From Pycnococcus provasolii (Eukaryota > Chlorophyta > Pseudoscourfieldiophyceae > Pseudoscourfieldiales): DNA of 64,000 bases. This document shows, piece after piece, positions 49,185-58,142 of this stretch. Position numbers and translations under genes: made by a program. A model generated the notes under the pieces. It had not been told where the DNA came from. It searched no databases and saw only the letters and a program-made list of their open reading frames with translations. The stretch is from contig CP150548.1 of the NCBI GenBank assembly GCA_049487715.1, positions 186,001 to 250,000 on the forward strand, written 5' to 3'. Every line of letters starts with the position of its first letter. Positions within the stretch are counted from its first letter, which is position 1.

Positions 49185-49630
49185 AATTGTAAAGGTATAT
49201 ATGGAAACTAAAACTCTCTTACTTATGATGGTTTATTTCTTAATTCTCATCATCAATCACCAACAAAACAAAACAAAAGAAAACCCATTCCATCAAACCT
49301 CAAACCTGGCTTGCAACAAACACAGCAACCATCGCGACAAGCGTCGTCGCAGCAGCCTTCGCACCACTCGACTGCTCCTACTCCTCCTCCATGTGTAATG
49401 TTATGTGTGTATGTGGGTGGAGACGGGTGTGGAATGGAGGATGTTGTGAAGCTGTATGTGTTGGTTTGTTGAATAACGAAAGTTATATACGGAAAGCTGT
49501 TTTTTACTTATTTGTTTCCTTCACAAAAAACCAAACTAAAACTTTTACTCATGTTGATTTATTTCTTATTCTTATTATCAATCACCAACAAAACACAACA
49601 CAACACAACAAAAACCCATTCCATCAAACC
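49185..49630. other. Non-coding region with a duplicated gene end
   Basis: Spacer between the secreted-protein gene and the convergent GT61 gene. Most of it is a second, diverged copy of the GT61 3' coding end and downstream DNA, followed by about 110 bases of unique sequence. Confidence 0.65.
49200..49395 (-). repeat. Truncated duplicate of the GT61 gene 3' end
   Basis: The DNA at 49200-49395 matches 49527-49720 with few differences. It covers the C-terminal codons (SSGAKAATT, then LVAMVAVFVASQV) and the 3' flank with the AACAAAACA-rich stretch. The copy retains a stop but has no upstream gene, so it is a pseudo-exon remnant. Confidence 0.8.
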
Positions 49631-52019
49631 TCAAACCTGGCTTGCAACAAACACGGCAACCATCGCGACAAGCGACGTCGCAGCAGCCTTCGCACCACTC
49701 GACTGCTCCTGCTCCATGCGAAGCTCGTCCGTAATGTTTTGCACGCACGTGCGCGCAGACGGGCGTGGAATGGAGGACATGGTGAAGCCGCACGCGCTCG
49801 CTCCTTCAAGGGCAAGCTCCTCGGTAGCACCGAGCGATGTCGCAAGGTTCACACCATTTGAATCGCAAAGGCATCCAGCCCAGATCCACTCCGCGAGGCC
49901 ACTGCAGCACTTCGCTTCGTCCGCGCCATCACTGCCGCATTCGGCAAGCGGGAGGATGCGTACAAGGTCACATGCTACACAGCGGAACCCTGAGCGAGAC
50001 GAGGTGTCCATCTCGGCAAAGCCACTCGGGCAACTCATGTCCTCGATGTACCCCATAGTAGGCGTGTTTGGTCCACTAAATGCAATGACCTCAGCACTGT
50101 AAGCGCTAACTGGATCGCGACAGAAATCGCGCCCGGTGGAAGCCAGTGTAGCTCCACCATATGGGTCCCATCCACCCGCTCGCCTCGGCAATCCGCTGAA
50201 GTCGACAAAGAGCTGAAGCTCCTGGCCCTGGATCACCGACTGCAAGGTGCATTTGCCCCGGAACAACCGGAACATAATCCTCCATACCACCCTCGACAGC
50301 AATCGACGCGATGCGAGGGTCGAGGATCGTCGGCATAGACGCTGGTGCTGTGGTTTCCGCATCGCCATCACCTTCCACCATCGTCTGGAAATATCCCTCA
50401 CCTTGTTCAGACAGCTCAATCAAAGCACGACGCGTAGCCTTGTAGAATGAAGGGTTGAGCTTATTCAGCTTGATCAATTGCTCCTCAATATCCGTCAGCA
50501 TATTCAAGTGCTGGTTTGGGGACATGCAGTCGCCGACAGATTTGGAGCCTGGCAGCCAAGCAATCGTTCCTTCCGGGCATGCAGTACACTCACTCATCCC
50601 CTCGTCAGCAAATGTGTTTGGTGGACAGGTGCGGCACGCCGCAACATCATCATCAGCGCTGAATCGACCAGCGGCACACGGCAGGCACTTGCCGCTTGTG
50701 CTGTACGTGCCGGCAGGGCAGTCCGAGGACGCGGTTTCACGTGAGCCGCCGAGCGCAAGAGACACGAGTTCGTACACATCTTCAGCGGGAACGTCCATCT
50801 CTTCTTGCAGCCAGAAGCTCCCTGGAACTGGGAGGAGATAGTAGGTTTGTTTGAGGGCAGCTGCCGCAGACCAGAACATCATCGGTGGGTCGCGCACGAA
50901 TTGGAATTCAAGGACCGCAGTACCTTCCGGCGCGAACAGTAAGTGACTAAGCCCCGCGCCATGGGGACCAACGACTACGGCAGCCTTTGAAAACAGTTCC
51001 ATCGTCTCGTCGAGATTGTCTGCCATGCCTTCAAAGACGACCACCTCGTACTTCGTGCCCTCGACCGCACGCTCCAAAGCAGCGAGCACTTCCGCTTCGT
51101 TAGCAACACGACGGCTGCTCTCGTTCTTCCTGGTCGCGTAAATCACAAGATTACGCTGATCCACAGGTGCAGCCTTCACACCAAGCGCCTCGCGCGTCAA
51201 CATCAACCCTTCACGCGATGGCGTAATCCTCATGGAAGGCGTTGGCATCAGCAACGCATCTGCGCTGTAGTCAACCACGCCAGGAATGTCGCTGCCATTC
51301 TCCACGTACGGCTCGTACTTCACGACTCGGCTCTCAGAAATACCGAGTTTCTTCAGGAACGCCTTTTCCCACGAGCTTCCCCAAGTTAGGATCTTCATCT
51401 CGGGGTGAGCGTCCATGTGTGGTTTGAGCATCACAATTTTCTGCAGAGTTTCGAGCATGAAATGGAAGTACATGTGCCCGTACTTTTGAATTGTTGTCGC
51501 AAGAAGTTTGTAGTGCTTTTGACTAGATGTTGCGACAGGCATGGGCGGCTTCGCATTGTTCCTCTCCCAGTGCTGATTCTTCTCATGATATACTCGTCCA
51601 GCGTCGTCAAAGACAAGCCCACTGCCACCCTGCACATGTCCGTGCGGGATTGCCGCGACGAAGGAGCGACTCGTGCTGTCGAATGTCGTTGACTCATCAA
51701 CACTTGCTGGGAAATCCTGCATGAAACTGAACTCGCTGCGTAAGTCTCCAAGCACATGTTCATCAAGAACAACGGGTGCAGGCCTTTCGAACGTCGTCTC
51801 CTTGTCGCCCAGGCTCCAGAACTGCACACCAGCGGGCAGTTCCTCAACGACAGAACGCACAACCGACCACGTGCTTTCAGCCGTCGTCGTCGTGGCGGTG
51901 GCAGCAAGCGCCAAGGTAGGCGCCGACGCTGTGGTGGCGAGCGCGACGACCGTGTACTTGAGCAGGCGGCGCACTCCAAGCGTCATGGACGTTGTCGTGT
52001 TGAAGGCGTACGGCGCCAT
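49631..52019 (-). CDS. GT61-family glycosyltransferase with Cys-rich C-terminal region, one frame change
   Basis: From ATG at 52019. The N-terminus has a signal-anchor/signal peptide (LKYTVVALATTASAPTLALA). The glycosyltransferase 61 (DUF563-like) core includes YGHMYFHFMLETLQKIVMLK, RNLVIYATRKNESSRRV and the hallmark VVGPHGAGLSHLLFAPEG (about 345-370). Next come Cys-rich modules (about 425-490) of the ephrin-receptor/GCC2-like kind: CPAGTYSTSGKC, CRTCPPNTFADEG, CTACPEGT. At 50255-50258 (a CCCC run on the plus strand) the frame moves by +1. The downstream frame continues with more Cys-containing sequence (CTLQSVIQGQELQLFVDFSG, ..., CCSGLAEW) and ends in a hydrophobic tail (AAATSLVAMVAVFVASQV) like a GPI signal. 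GT61 enzymes add xylose or arabinose to glycans in the Golgi. Dropping one base of the run restores a continuous frame; no intron fits. Confidence 0.8.
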
Positions 52020-52510
52020 AGAAGATTGCTTTCGCAGTCAAACCTGCCAAGCCGCAGCCAGCCAAGGAGCATACCCGTACCCGTACCCCGTACCCATATC
52101 TACACCCACACAGCGAGAGCGAGCGCGAGCGAGAGAGGGCAGTCAGTCAGGGCAGACGTGAAACGTGTGCGGACATCGCTCGAGCGTGACATGCGTGTTA
52201 GGGCGGAATTGCCGAGGGGAGGGGAACCCAAAATCAAAAAGAGGACAGATTTCCTCCAATGCTCGGGATCCACTGTTGTTCATATTGGAATAAAGGGAAT
52301 CGTCGGGCAGACTTCTTCACTTCTTCTTTTCACTTTCTACCTGACAGAGAGAGCATTTCATTTGTTTTTTGTATGTCCGTCAGGAGTGCTCATGTACGTG
52401 AATGTTTTGTGTTTACAACCCAGATTCTCACAAAACTTGCTAACTCCCAAACCCCCTCTCAACCTTAAAAGCTTAGGCGTCTTCCAAAACACAGAAGCGC
52501 CCGTACTTAC
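52020..52510. other. Spacer and likely intron/3' exon of the neighbouring minus-strand gene
   Basis: Upstream of the GT61 gene. The stretch 52360-52445 on the minus strand could be a second exon of the gene at 52511-52860: an acceptor GAGTTAG leads to a 25-codon frame (KFCENLGCKHKTFTYMSTPD) ending at a stop. Otherwise there is a TACCCGTACCCG run near 52073 and a GAGAGCGAGCGC run near 52114. Not certain. Confidence 0.35.
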
Positions 52511-52860
52511 GGTGATGACAATAACAAGAATTGCACACGATGATCGTGGCGCTTGCGCTTCCGCGTCACCACAGGCTGCTGACGTCGCGTTTCCAGGCTA
52601 CGAGCGTATTGTGCGACATACGCCATCCGCACGCACGGCAGAGTCGGCAAGCTCACACGGATACCCTGAACACGCGGAAGATACTCGCCGCCAGCCTCCT
52701 GCTCATCCGCGATCGTGCTAGCAGGGTGGACCACAAAAACTGCAGGATGTGCTGTGGTAGCACCGCTCACCACCACAAGTGAGCAATGAGCACGAAGCAC
52801 GGCAACCGCCGCACCACACCCACACCCACCACCACCCGCCTTGGAGCGAGTAGACGGCAC
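52511..52860 (-). CDS. Putative first exon of a small unknown protein
   Basis: From ATG at 52860 the frame runs 116 codons to a donor GTAAGT at 52510. The protein starts MPSTRSKAGGGGCGCGAAVA and continues RAHCSLVVVSGATTAHPAVF, EQEAGGEYLPRVQGIRVSLP and YARSLETRRQQPVVTRKRKR. The alternation of strand-like segments suggests a small folded domain, but no family is recognised. The presumed second exon lies around 52360-52445. It is divergent from the gene at 53159. Coding-like composition and a good donor support it; the lack of a known domain limits confidence. Confidence 0.4.
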
Positions 52861-53158
52861 TCATTCCCGGAAGAGGCGGACGCCATCCATTGATCTTTTG
52901 GGCACGACCTAAGACCTTTTCCAGCTTCCACGACCGGGATCCCCGGCAGACTTCCCCGGCGTCCCCCCGTTTCAGGGGAACTCCGAATTTGTTCTACGAC
53001 GGGTCCCCGAAGACTGTCCTTCCTCGACCACATACAACAAAATCTCTCTCTGCCCAGCCATCCAAGCCAGTAAACGACACATCCGATGGTGGCAGGCGTG
53101 TCGCAGCATCCTCCTCGCTCACGCGCACGCCTTAACACAGCCTTCACAAGAGAAATAC

Positions 53159-54089
53159 ATGCACGACGACGACGCACGCGTGGACGTCGTCGACGCGCCC
53201 CTGCCGCCGCTCGCCGCCGTGTGCGCTGTCGACGTCGCAGCGGCCGTCACCTCAGCCGCTATCATCGCGCCCTTCATCACGCTCGTCGACAAGGCGGTCG
53301 TGCAGAGCGCGGCGGGGGTGGCGACGCTCTCCCAAGCGCTCGCTACCAGCGCAAAGGAACTCATCACAAGACCGCACGTATTCGTCAGAAGGCCGGAAGT
53401 CGCGCTCGTCGCTGGCGTGTACGCATCCACGTACGCCGCGGCGAACCTAACTGACTCCATCTGCGACCGCGTGTACGATGAAGCTGACACAAACTCGCCT
53501 GTTGAAAGATGCCGCTTTCGCAAAGCTATTCGGAAAGGCGGCGACGGGCGTTGCGCCGCCCGTGCCGCTCGCGTGCTACGCGCTCTTCGCCACAAGAGAC
53601 TGCGCAACCATCGCGTCCGCTTTCACCGTGCCACGAGCACTCGCGCCGGTTCTCAGTGGTGCCATGGGTGTTCCGCCGAGCGAGGCGCAGGAAATCATTC
53701 AGGTGGCGTCGCCCATCGCGTCGCAAATTGTCTGCACGCCAATCCACCTACTCGCACTCGACGTGTACAACCGACCTGACGCGACGAAAGGGCTGAGTAG
53801 GTTTGCGACGGTCGCCAACCAAAGCGCAAGCACAACGCTCGCTCGCATGGGGCGCATGGCACCCGCGTACGGCCTCGGTGGGATCACCAACACATATTTA
53901 ACTCATAGAGGGCACGACTACCTGCACGACGTTGCGCAGCGTAAGGCGGAGGACGCGCTGCGAGAGGAGACGCGACGTCAAGCTGAGGAGGATGCAAGAC
54001 AAGGCAAAGGCGCCGACAAGCTGCGGCGCACGCAAAGCACGGTCAGCCCGAAGAAGAAGATTACGCGTAAGCAGAGCTTCACGATGTGA
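53159..54089 (+). CDS. Conserved membrane-like protein of unknown function, one frame change
   Basis: Frame one starts at ATG 53159 (MHDDDARVDVVDAPLPPLAA) and has hydrophobic helices (AAAVTSAAIIAPFITLVDKA, then LVAGVYASTYAAANLTDSIC). A +1 shift between about 53450 and 53510 leads into frame two: RLLKDAAFAKLFGKAATGVA, PVPLACYALFATRDCATIAS, IASQIVCTPIHLLALDVYNR and a basic tail (SPKKKITRKQSFTM). The combined layout (P-x-D-K-A-V, a YxxTYxxAN block, KDxxFAxLFG, FxxRDxxTIxxxF and TPxHLLxLDxYNRP) resembles an uncharacterised eukaryotic family known to me from fungi and protists, recalled in outline only. No GT-AG intron joins the frames, so a one-base indel is likely. Function is unknown; a mitochondrial or membrane role is possible. 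Confidence 0.65.
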
Positions 54090-54500
54090 AATCACGAAAT
54101 CACCAGCGTTAATAATATATATATTTATATATTCATGAAACAGAAACAATTGATTTTTAATTGCCGATGTTAGGTACAGTAGTAAGTAGTTAGTTTTAGT
54201 GTCCCGCGGGCATCACGAGCATTGCGGTCTTCGTGGTGTCGGCGTAAGCACGCCGATCGGAATGGCGGCGCAAGGCGCGACGCCAAGCTTCACGCGTCGC
54301 CTCCTCATGCGTCAGCAGGCAGGAAGGAGCATGGTGGAGGGGCGTGTGGGATGGTTCGCGGACGCCGTTGCACGTCTCGCTGGAGACGTTGGAATCTGGA
54401 TGCACCAGCGCGAGCTGCGCCGTTGTCCAGCGCCGTTGCTTGGGATCTGATGAGTGGTGTGGTGTGGTTGGTAATCAAACAAATCGTTCATGTTGAGTCT
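54090..54500. other. Spacer with an uncertain minus-strand small ORF
   Basis: AT-rich at 54100-54190 with a GTACAGTA motif at 54174. On the minus strand 54196-54450 reads openly (RRWTTAQLALVHPDSN, then EEATREAWRRALRRHSDRRA) and ends MLVMPAGH. An ATG at about 54493 lies in another frame, so no complete gene model can be given. Confidence 0.35.
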
Positions 54501-55472
54501 TCAATAAAATTCTACAAATCTTAGTACACCATCACGGTCTCCCACAGCCACAGCACTCCGTCCGTCGTCCAAAGCACACAGTGACAAACACGAAATTGGC
54601 TTCGACGACGTCTCTGAATTGCTAAATGTCCCAACGCACGCAAATTTGCGTGCGTCCCAGAGGCTTACCGTACCGTCCATTCCACCCGTTGCAAGAAAAG
54701 CCCGCGCGTCTGAGCGCAGTGTCGACGGTCCCATTTTCCCATGCGCCGGCAAACTTGCGACTGGGCTGGAGACGCGCACATCGAACACGCACCAAGCGTC
54801 TTGCGCGGCAGCTGCGACGACGGGTCCGAGCGCCGGGATGCCTGCGACGTCACGCACGTCCGACGAACGTGTTTGCAGTGCACTTGTCGTTGACGTTGTG
54901 ACGTCGTGGACGACGACTCTACCCTTGCCACGCAAGCCGACGGCGACTTGTTCAAGCCCAGGCATCATGCACACGCCTGCAACTTCGTCGTCCACAGCGT
55001 TGTGCCACGTCGGAGCCAACGCCTCGTCGCTTGTGGTGGCTGCTGCACTCATGTCCCACATCGCGACGGAGTCTTTGCTCGCAGAGGCGAGACGCGTTTC
55101 CAACACGTCTAAGCTGTGAACCCCCCGCTTGTGGTGCCGGAGACATCTTCTCATTTCCCCGCTTGTGACGTCGAACACGCGCAGCAGTGTATTTTCGTCT
55201 GGGAACATGCCCCCCGAGCATGCCACAGCGACAAGGTTAGGTGCGATGATGCGCAGCGCGTACACCCACGCTTGCGTCTCCGTTTTTATTCCTTTTGCGT
55301 CGCCCGATGATGCGTCCCAAGCACGGACGAGGCAATCCCATCCAGCGGTAACGATAAGAGAAGGTTTCCCATCCGCCATTTCAAGAATATCGCACGCTGA
55401 GCATCCCCCCGTCGCGCCTGCCCCACTGTCGTGCGCACGTGAATTCTCGAAGACGAGCGAGGACGTGGACAT
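54501..55472 (-). CDS. WD40-repeat protein
   Basis: 323 residues from ATG at 55472, intronless. About six WD-type blades can be read: LIVTAGWDCLVRAWDASSGD, NLVAVACSGG with LLRVFDVTSGEMRRC, HKRGVHSLDVLETRLASASK then DSVAMWD, VVVHDVTTSTT, DAWCVFDVRV, and FLATGGMDGTVSLWDARKFA followed by AVAVGDRDGVLRFVEF. The length suits a single propeller with no extra domains. Such proteins act as scaffolds; nothing here identifies a specific complex. The stop at 54501 closely precedes the uncertain downstream small ORF. The 5' end is divergent from the GH3 gene. Confidence 0.85.
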   Translation of the reverse strand: MSTSSLVFENSRAHDSGAGATGGCSACDILEMADGKPSLIVTAGWDCLVRAWDASSGDAKGIKTETQAWVYALRIIAPNLVAVACSGGMFPDENTLLRVFDVTSGEMRRCLRHHKRGVHSLDVLETRLASASKDSVAMWDMSAAATTSDEALAPTWHNAVDDEVAGVCMMPGLEQVAVGLRGKGRVVVHDVTTSTTSALQTRSSDVRDVAGIPALGPVVAAAAQDAWCVFDVRVSSPVASLPAHGKMGPSTLRSDARAFLATGGMDGTVSLWDARKFACVGTFSNSETSSKPISCLSLCALDDGRSAVAVGDRDGVLRFVEFY

Positions 55473-55745
55473 GAACTGGTTAACTCAAATAAAACAACGA
55501 CAACAACAGCTGATTGAATGTAACGTGAGAGTCACGGGAAAAACGATAATGAGGAGGGTACTGAATGTAACGGAAGGGGAAGGGAAGGGGAATCCAGTAG
55601 TCTATTGGGGATCCGCCATGGAACCGTTCTCTGTTCTGGTATTGGTTTCCTCCTCTTTTTTTCCCAACTAAACTTGACTTTTCCTCCGCCACGTGGATGG
55701 ATGGATCGATCCGTCGTGAATGAAACGTTGTCACGCCCCTTGTCC

Positions 55746-58091
55746 ATGATGGCCTTTCCTCCTCTGCGCCTCATCCTAAATATCATTTTCTTTATAATAG
55801 CAACCTCATCAACAGCACCAGCATCAACACGTTCTCTTGTTGTTGACGTGAATCGAAAATCTGCCAGCACGTTATTTCTAGCAGCAAAACAAGCCACAAC
55901 AACAACAACAACAACAACGCCATTGTTGTCGTCACCTCCCAAAAAACGATGGCCGCGACCATGCCAGTCATCCTCCTCCTCCTCCTCCTCCTCATCAGAA
56001 GAGTCCTCAGCAGCAGCATTGTTCTGCGATCCAACCTTACCGCTCGCCACGCGAATCAAACTGTTCCGCTTACACCTCTCCGTCGAAGAGCGCGCAGACT
56101 TTCTCGGACACGACAACCAGTGGCACCAGTGGTGGTCGGAGGGACTGCACGGCGTCGCGTCGTCGCCAGGAGTTCGCTTTCAAGAACCTACGCCGTGCGC
56201 AACCAGCACGGCTATGCCTATCCTGACCTCATCGTCGTTCAACGATACGCTCTTCCACGAAGTTGGACAAGTCGTGGGAAAAGAAGCGCGCGTCTTTGTG
56301 AATGTCGGAAACGGAGGTGGCGTGACGTTCTTCTCGCCAAACATCAACATCTTCAGAGACCCGCGGTGGGGACGAGGAGCAGAGACGCCTGGAGAAGACC
56401 CTCTGCTTAACGGAAGATATGCCAAGGCGTACGTCACGGGTCTCCAGACGAACTACTCGTTGAGTGCGACGTGCAAACACTACGCCGCATACAGCCTCGA
56501 AAACTGGCATAACGTGACGCGTTTCGAATTCGACGCCGAGGTGACTCTCACGGACATGGCCGACACGTACCTGCCCGCCTTCAGGGAATGCGCAGCCGCA
56601 GCGTCGTCAGTCATGTGCAGCTACAATTCCGTAAATGGCATGCCGTCGTGCTTCAACGCACCGCTCATGCGACAGCTAGCAAGCTACGATTTCAAAAACG
56701 GGTACACCGTGACGGACTGCACAGCCATCGACTGGAGTCAACAGTACCACCACACGACTCCGACGCGTGGGGAAGCGACGATGCTCGCGCTGCAGGCGGG
56801 CATAGATGTGAACTGCGGTGACAACTACCAGCAAGTCATACCTCTGCTCATCAACAACGACACGTTATCCGTCGACGTGCTCGATCGCGCATTCGACAGG
56901 GCTGCTAGCGTGCTCTTTCGCCTCGGCTATTTCGATCCTCCTGGCACGCATCCGGCGCTAGACGCTCTTGGACCAAAGGACGTCGACACGGCTCATGCAC
57001 GGCAGGTCGCGGTTGAGACAGTTGCACAAGGCGTGGTGCTTCTTGAGAATAAGAATCGCGCCCTGCCACTCTCGAAAGAAAAGACGAAAACCATTCTAGT
57101 TGCAGGACCGCAAGCTGACGATGCACAAATGCAACTGGGAACGTATGCAGGTATCGCCTGCTCTGTGTCGACGCTTCTTGGGGGCATTCGTAAGTACCTC
57201 AAGGGGGAGCAGACGGAGGTTCTGTACGCGAAAGGCTGCCTGTCTGGCGTTTCATGCACATCCACCGAAGGCTTCGACGAGGCTGAGAAGATGGCATCAC
57301 GCGCGGATGTCATTGTGGTTGGGCTCGGCATCAACAAGACTGTCGAGGCTGAATTTCTCGATCGTACGGAACTTACCATTCCCGGTCATCAGGAGCAATT
57401 GCTCGACGTGCTACGAAGCGCTGCTCCAGAGGGTACACCAATCGTCGTTATTTTATTCAGCGGGGGACCCGTGGACACGCGAAAGGTGTCGCAGGCGGCC
57501 GATGCGTTGATGTGGGCTGGATACCCCGGACAGGCGGGTGGTGACGTCCTGGCTCCGATGCTGTTCGGCGACGGAGCACCGACTGGGAAACTTACCCAGA
57601 CGTGGTATCACGCAGACTTTGCGAAGGAAGTTTCTATGTTCGACATGCACATGAGACCTCGTCCTCCGTCCTATCCTGGAAGAACGTACCGCTTCTACAC
57701 TGGCAACCCACTGTACAAGTTTGGCCACGGGCTGAAGTACGAGGACAGCGAGGTGGATTACTTTGACTCGAGTCTTCGAGTCACGCGCTCAGGTCCTAAA
57801 CAAAAGCATTCCTCGCTATCTCTGCGCATTTCTCTGCGGAATGAGGGAAGCCGCGACACGGATGAAAGTGTGCTCGTATTTCACGAACCACCTCGAGCGG
57901 TTCCGTCAAAGCAACGATGGTGGACAGCACCACCGCAGCGCACGTTGGTGGCTTACAAACGAGTCGCCCTAAAAGCGGGATCGACAATTGATGTTGACCT
58001 TGCGATACCGGATGACCGAGTCCTTGCAGTTGGCGGCCATTTAGCGGTGGATACACTTCGAATTGACATATCGGAAATGGTTTTGAAGTGA
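55746..58091 (+). CDS. Glycoside hydrolase family 3, beta-xylosidase/glucosidase-like, secreted
   Basis: 781 residues from ATG at 55746 (a second ATG follows at once). The start is a signal peptide (AFPPLRLILNIIFFIIATSS, then TAPAST) followed by a Thr/Ser-rich linker. GH3 N-domain: WWSEGLHGVA, FFSPNINIFRDPRWGRGAET, ATCKHYAAYSLENW, VMCSYNSVNGMPSCFNAPL and GYTVTDCTAIDW, where the first Asp is the expected nucleophile, as in plant beta-xylosidases (TDC). C-domain: GVVLLENKNRALPL, VILFSGGPVDTRKVSQA and AGYPGQAGGDVLAPMLFG, then a fibronectin-III-like end. The enzyme should release xylose, glucose or arabinose from wall glycans. The upstream frame from 55605 is leader-like and not needed. It fits the cell-wall/matrix theme with the GT61 gene nearby. 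Confidence 0.92.
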   Translation: MMAFPPLRLILNIIFFIIATSSTAPASTRSLVVDVNRKSASTLFLAAKQATTTTTTTTPLLSSPPKKRWPRPCQSSSSSSSSSSEESSAAALFCDPTLPLATRIKLFRLHLSVEERADFLGHDNQWHQWWSEGLHGVASSPGVRFQEPTPCATSTAMPILTSSSFNDTLFHEVGQVVGKEARVFVNVGNGGGVTFFSPNINIFRDPRWGRGAETPGEDPLLNGRYAKAYVTGLQTNYSLSATCKHYAAYSLENWHNVTRFEFDAEVTLTDMADTYLPAFRECAAAASSVMCSYNSVNGMPSCFNAPLMRQLASYDFKNGYTVTDCTAIDWSQQYHHTTPTRGEATMLALQAGIDVNCGDNYQQVIPLLINNDTLSVDVLDRAFDRAASVLFRLGYFDPPGTHPALDALGPKDVDTAHARQVAVETVAQGVVLLENKNRALPLSKEKTKTILVAGPQADDAQMQLGTYAGIACSVSTLLGGIRKYLKGEQTEVLYAKGCLSGVSCTSTEGFDEAEKMASRADVIVVGLGINKTVEAEFLDRTELTIPGHQEQLLDVLRSAAPEGTPIVVILFSGGPVDTRKVSQAADALMWAGYPGQAGGDVLAPMLFGDGAPTGKLTQTWYHADFAKEVSMFDMHMRPRPPSYPGRTYRFYTGNPLYKFGHGLKYEDSEVDYFDSSLRVTRSGPKQKHSSLSLRISLRNEGSRDTDESVLVFHEPPRAVPSKQRWWTAPPQRTLVAYKRVALKAGSTIDVDLAIPDDRVLAVGGHLAVDTLRIDISEMVLK

Positions 58092-58142
58092 AAAAAAAAA
58101 AAAAAACTTTTGATTTTCAGTTTTGTTAGATTCAGATTTGGT

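Noticed and set aside
50240-50300. Short intron to explain the GT61 frame change
   Set aside because: The only plausible donor/acceptor pairs (GTATGG to TTGCAG and neighbours) have lengths divisible by three and leave the frame unchanged.
52767-53177. 136-residue minus-strand frame
   Set aside because: Arg/Cys-rich shadow overlapping the start of the plus-strand gene at 53159; no conserved features.
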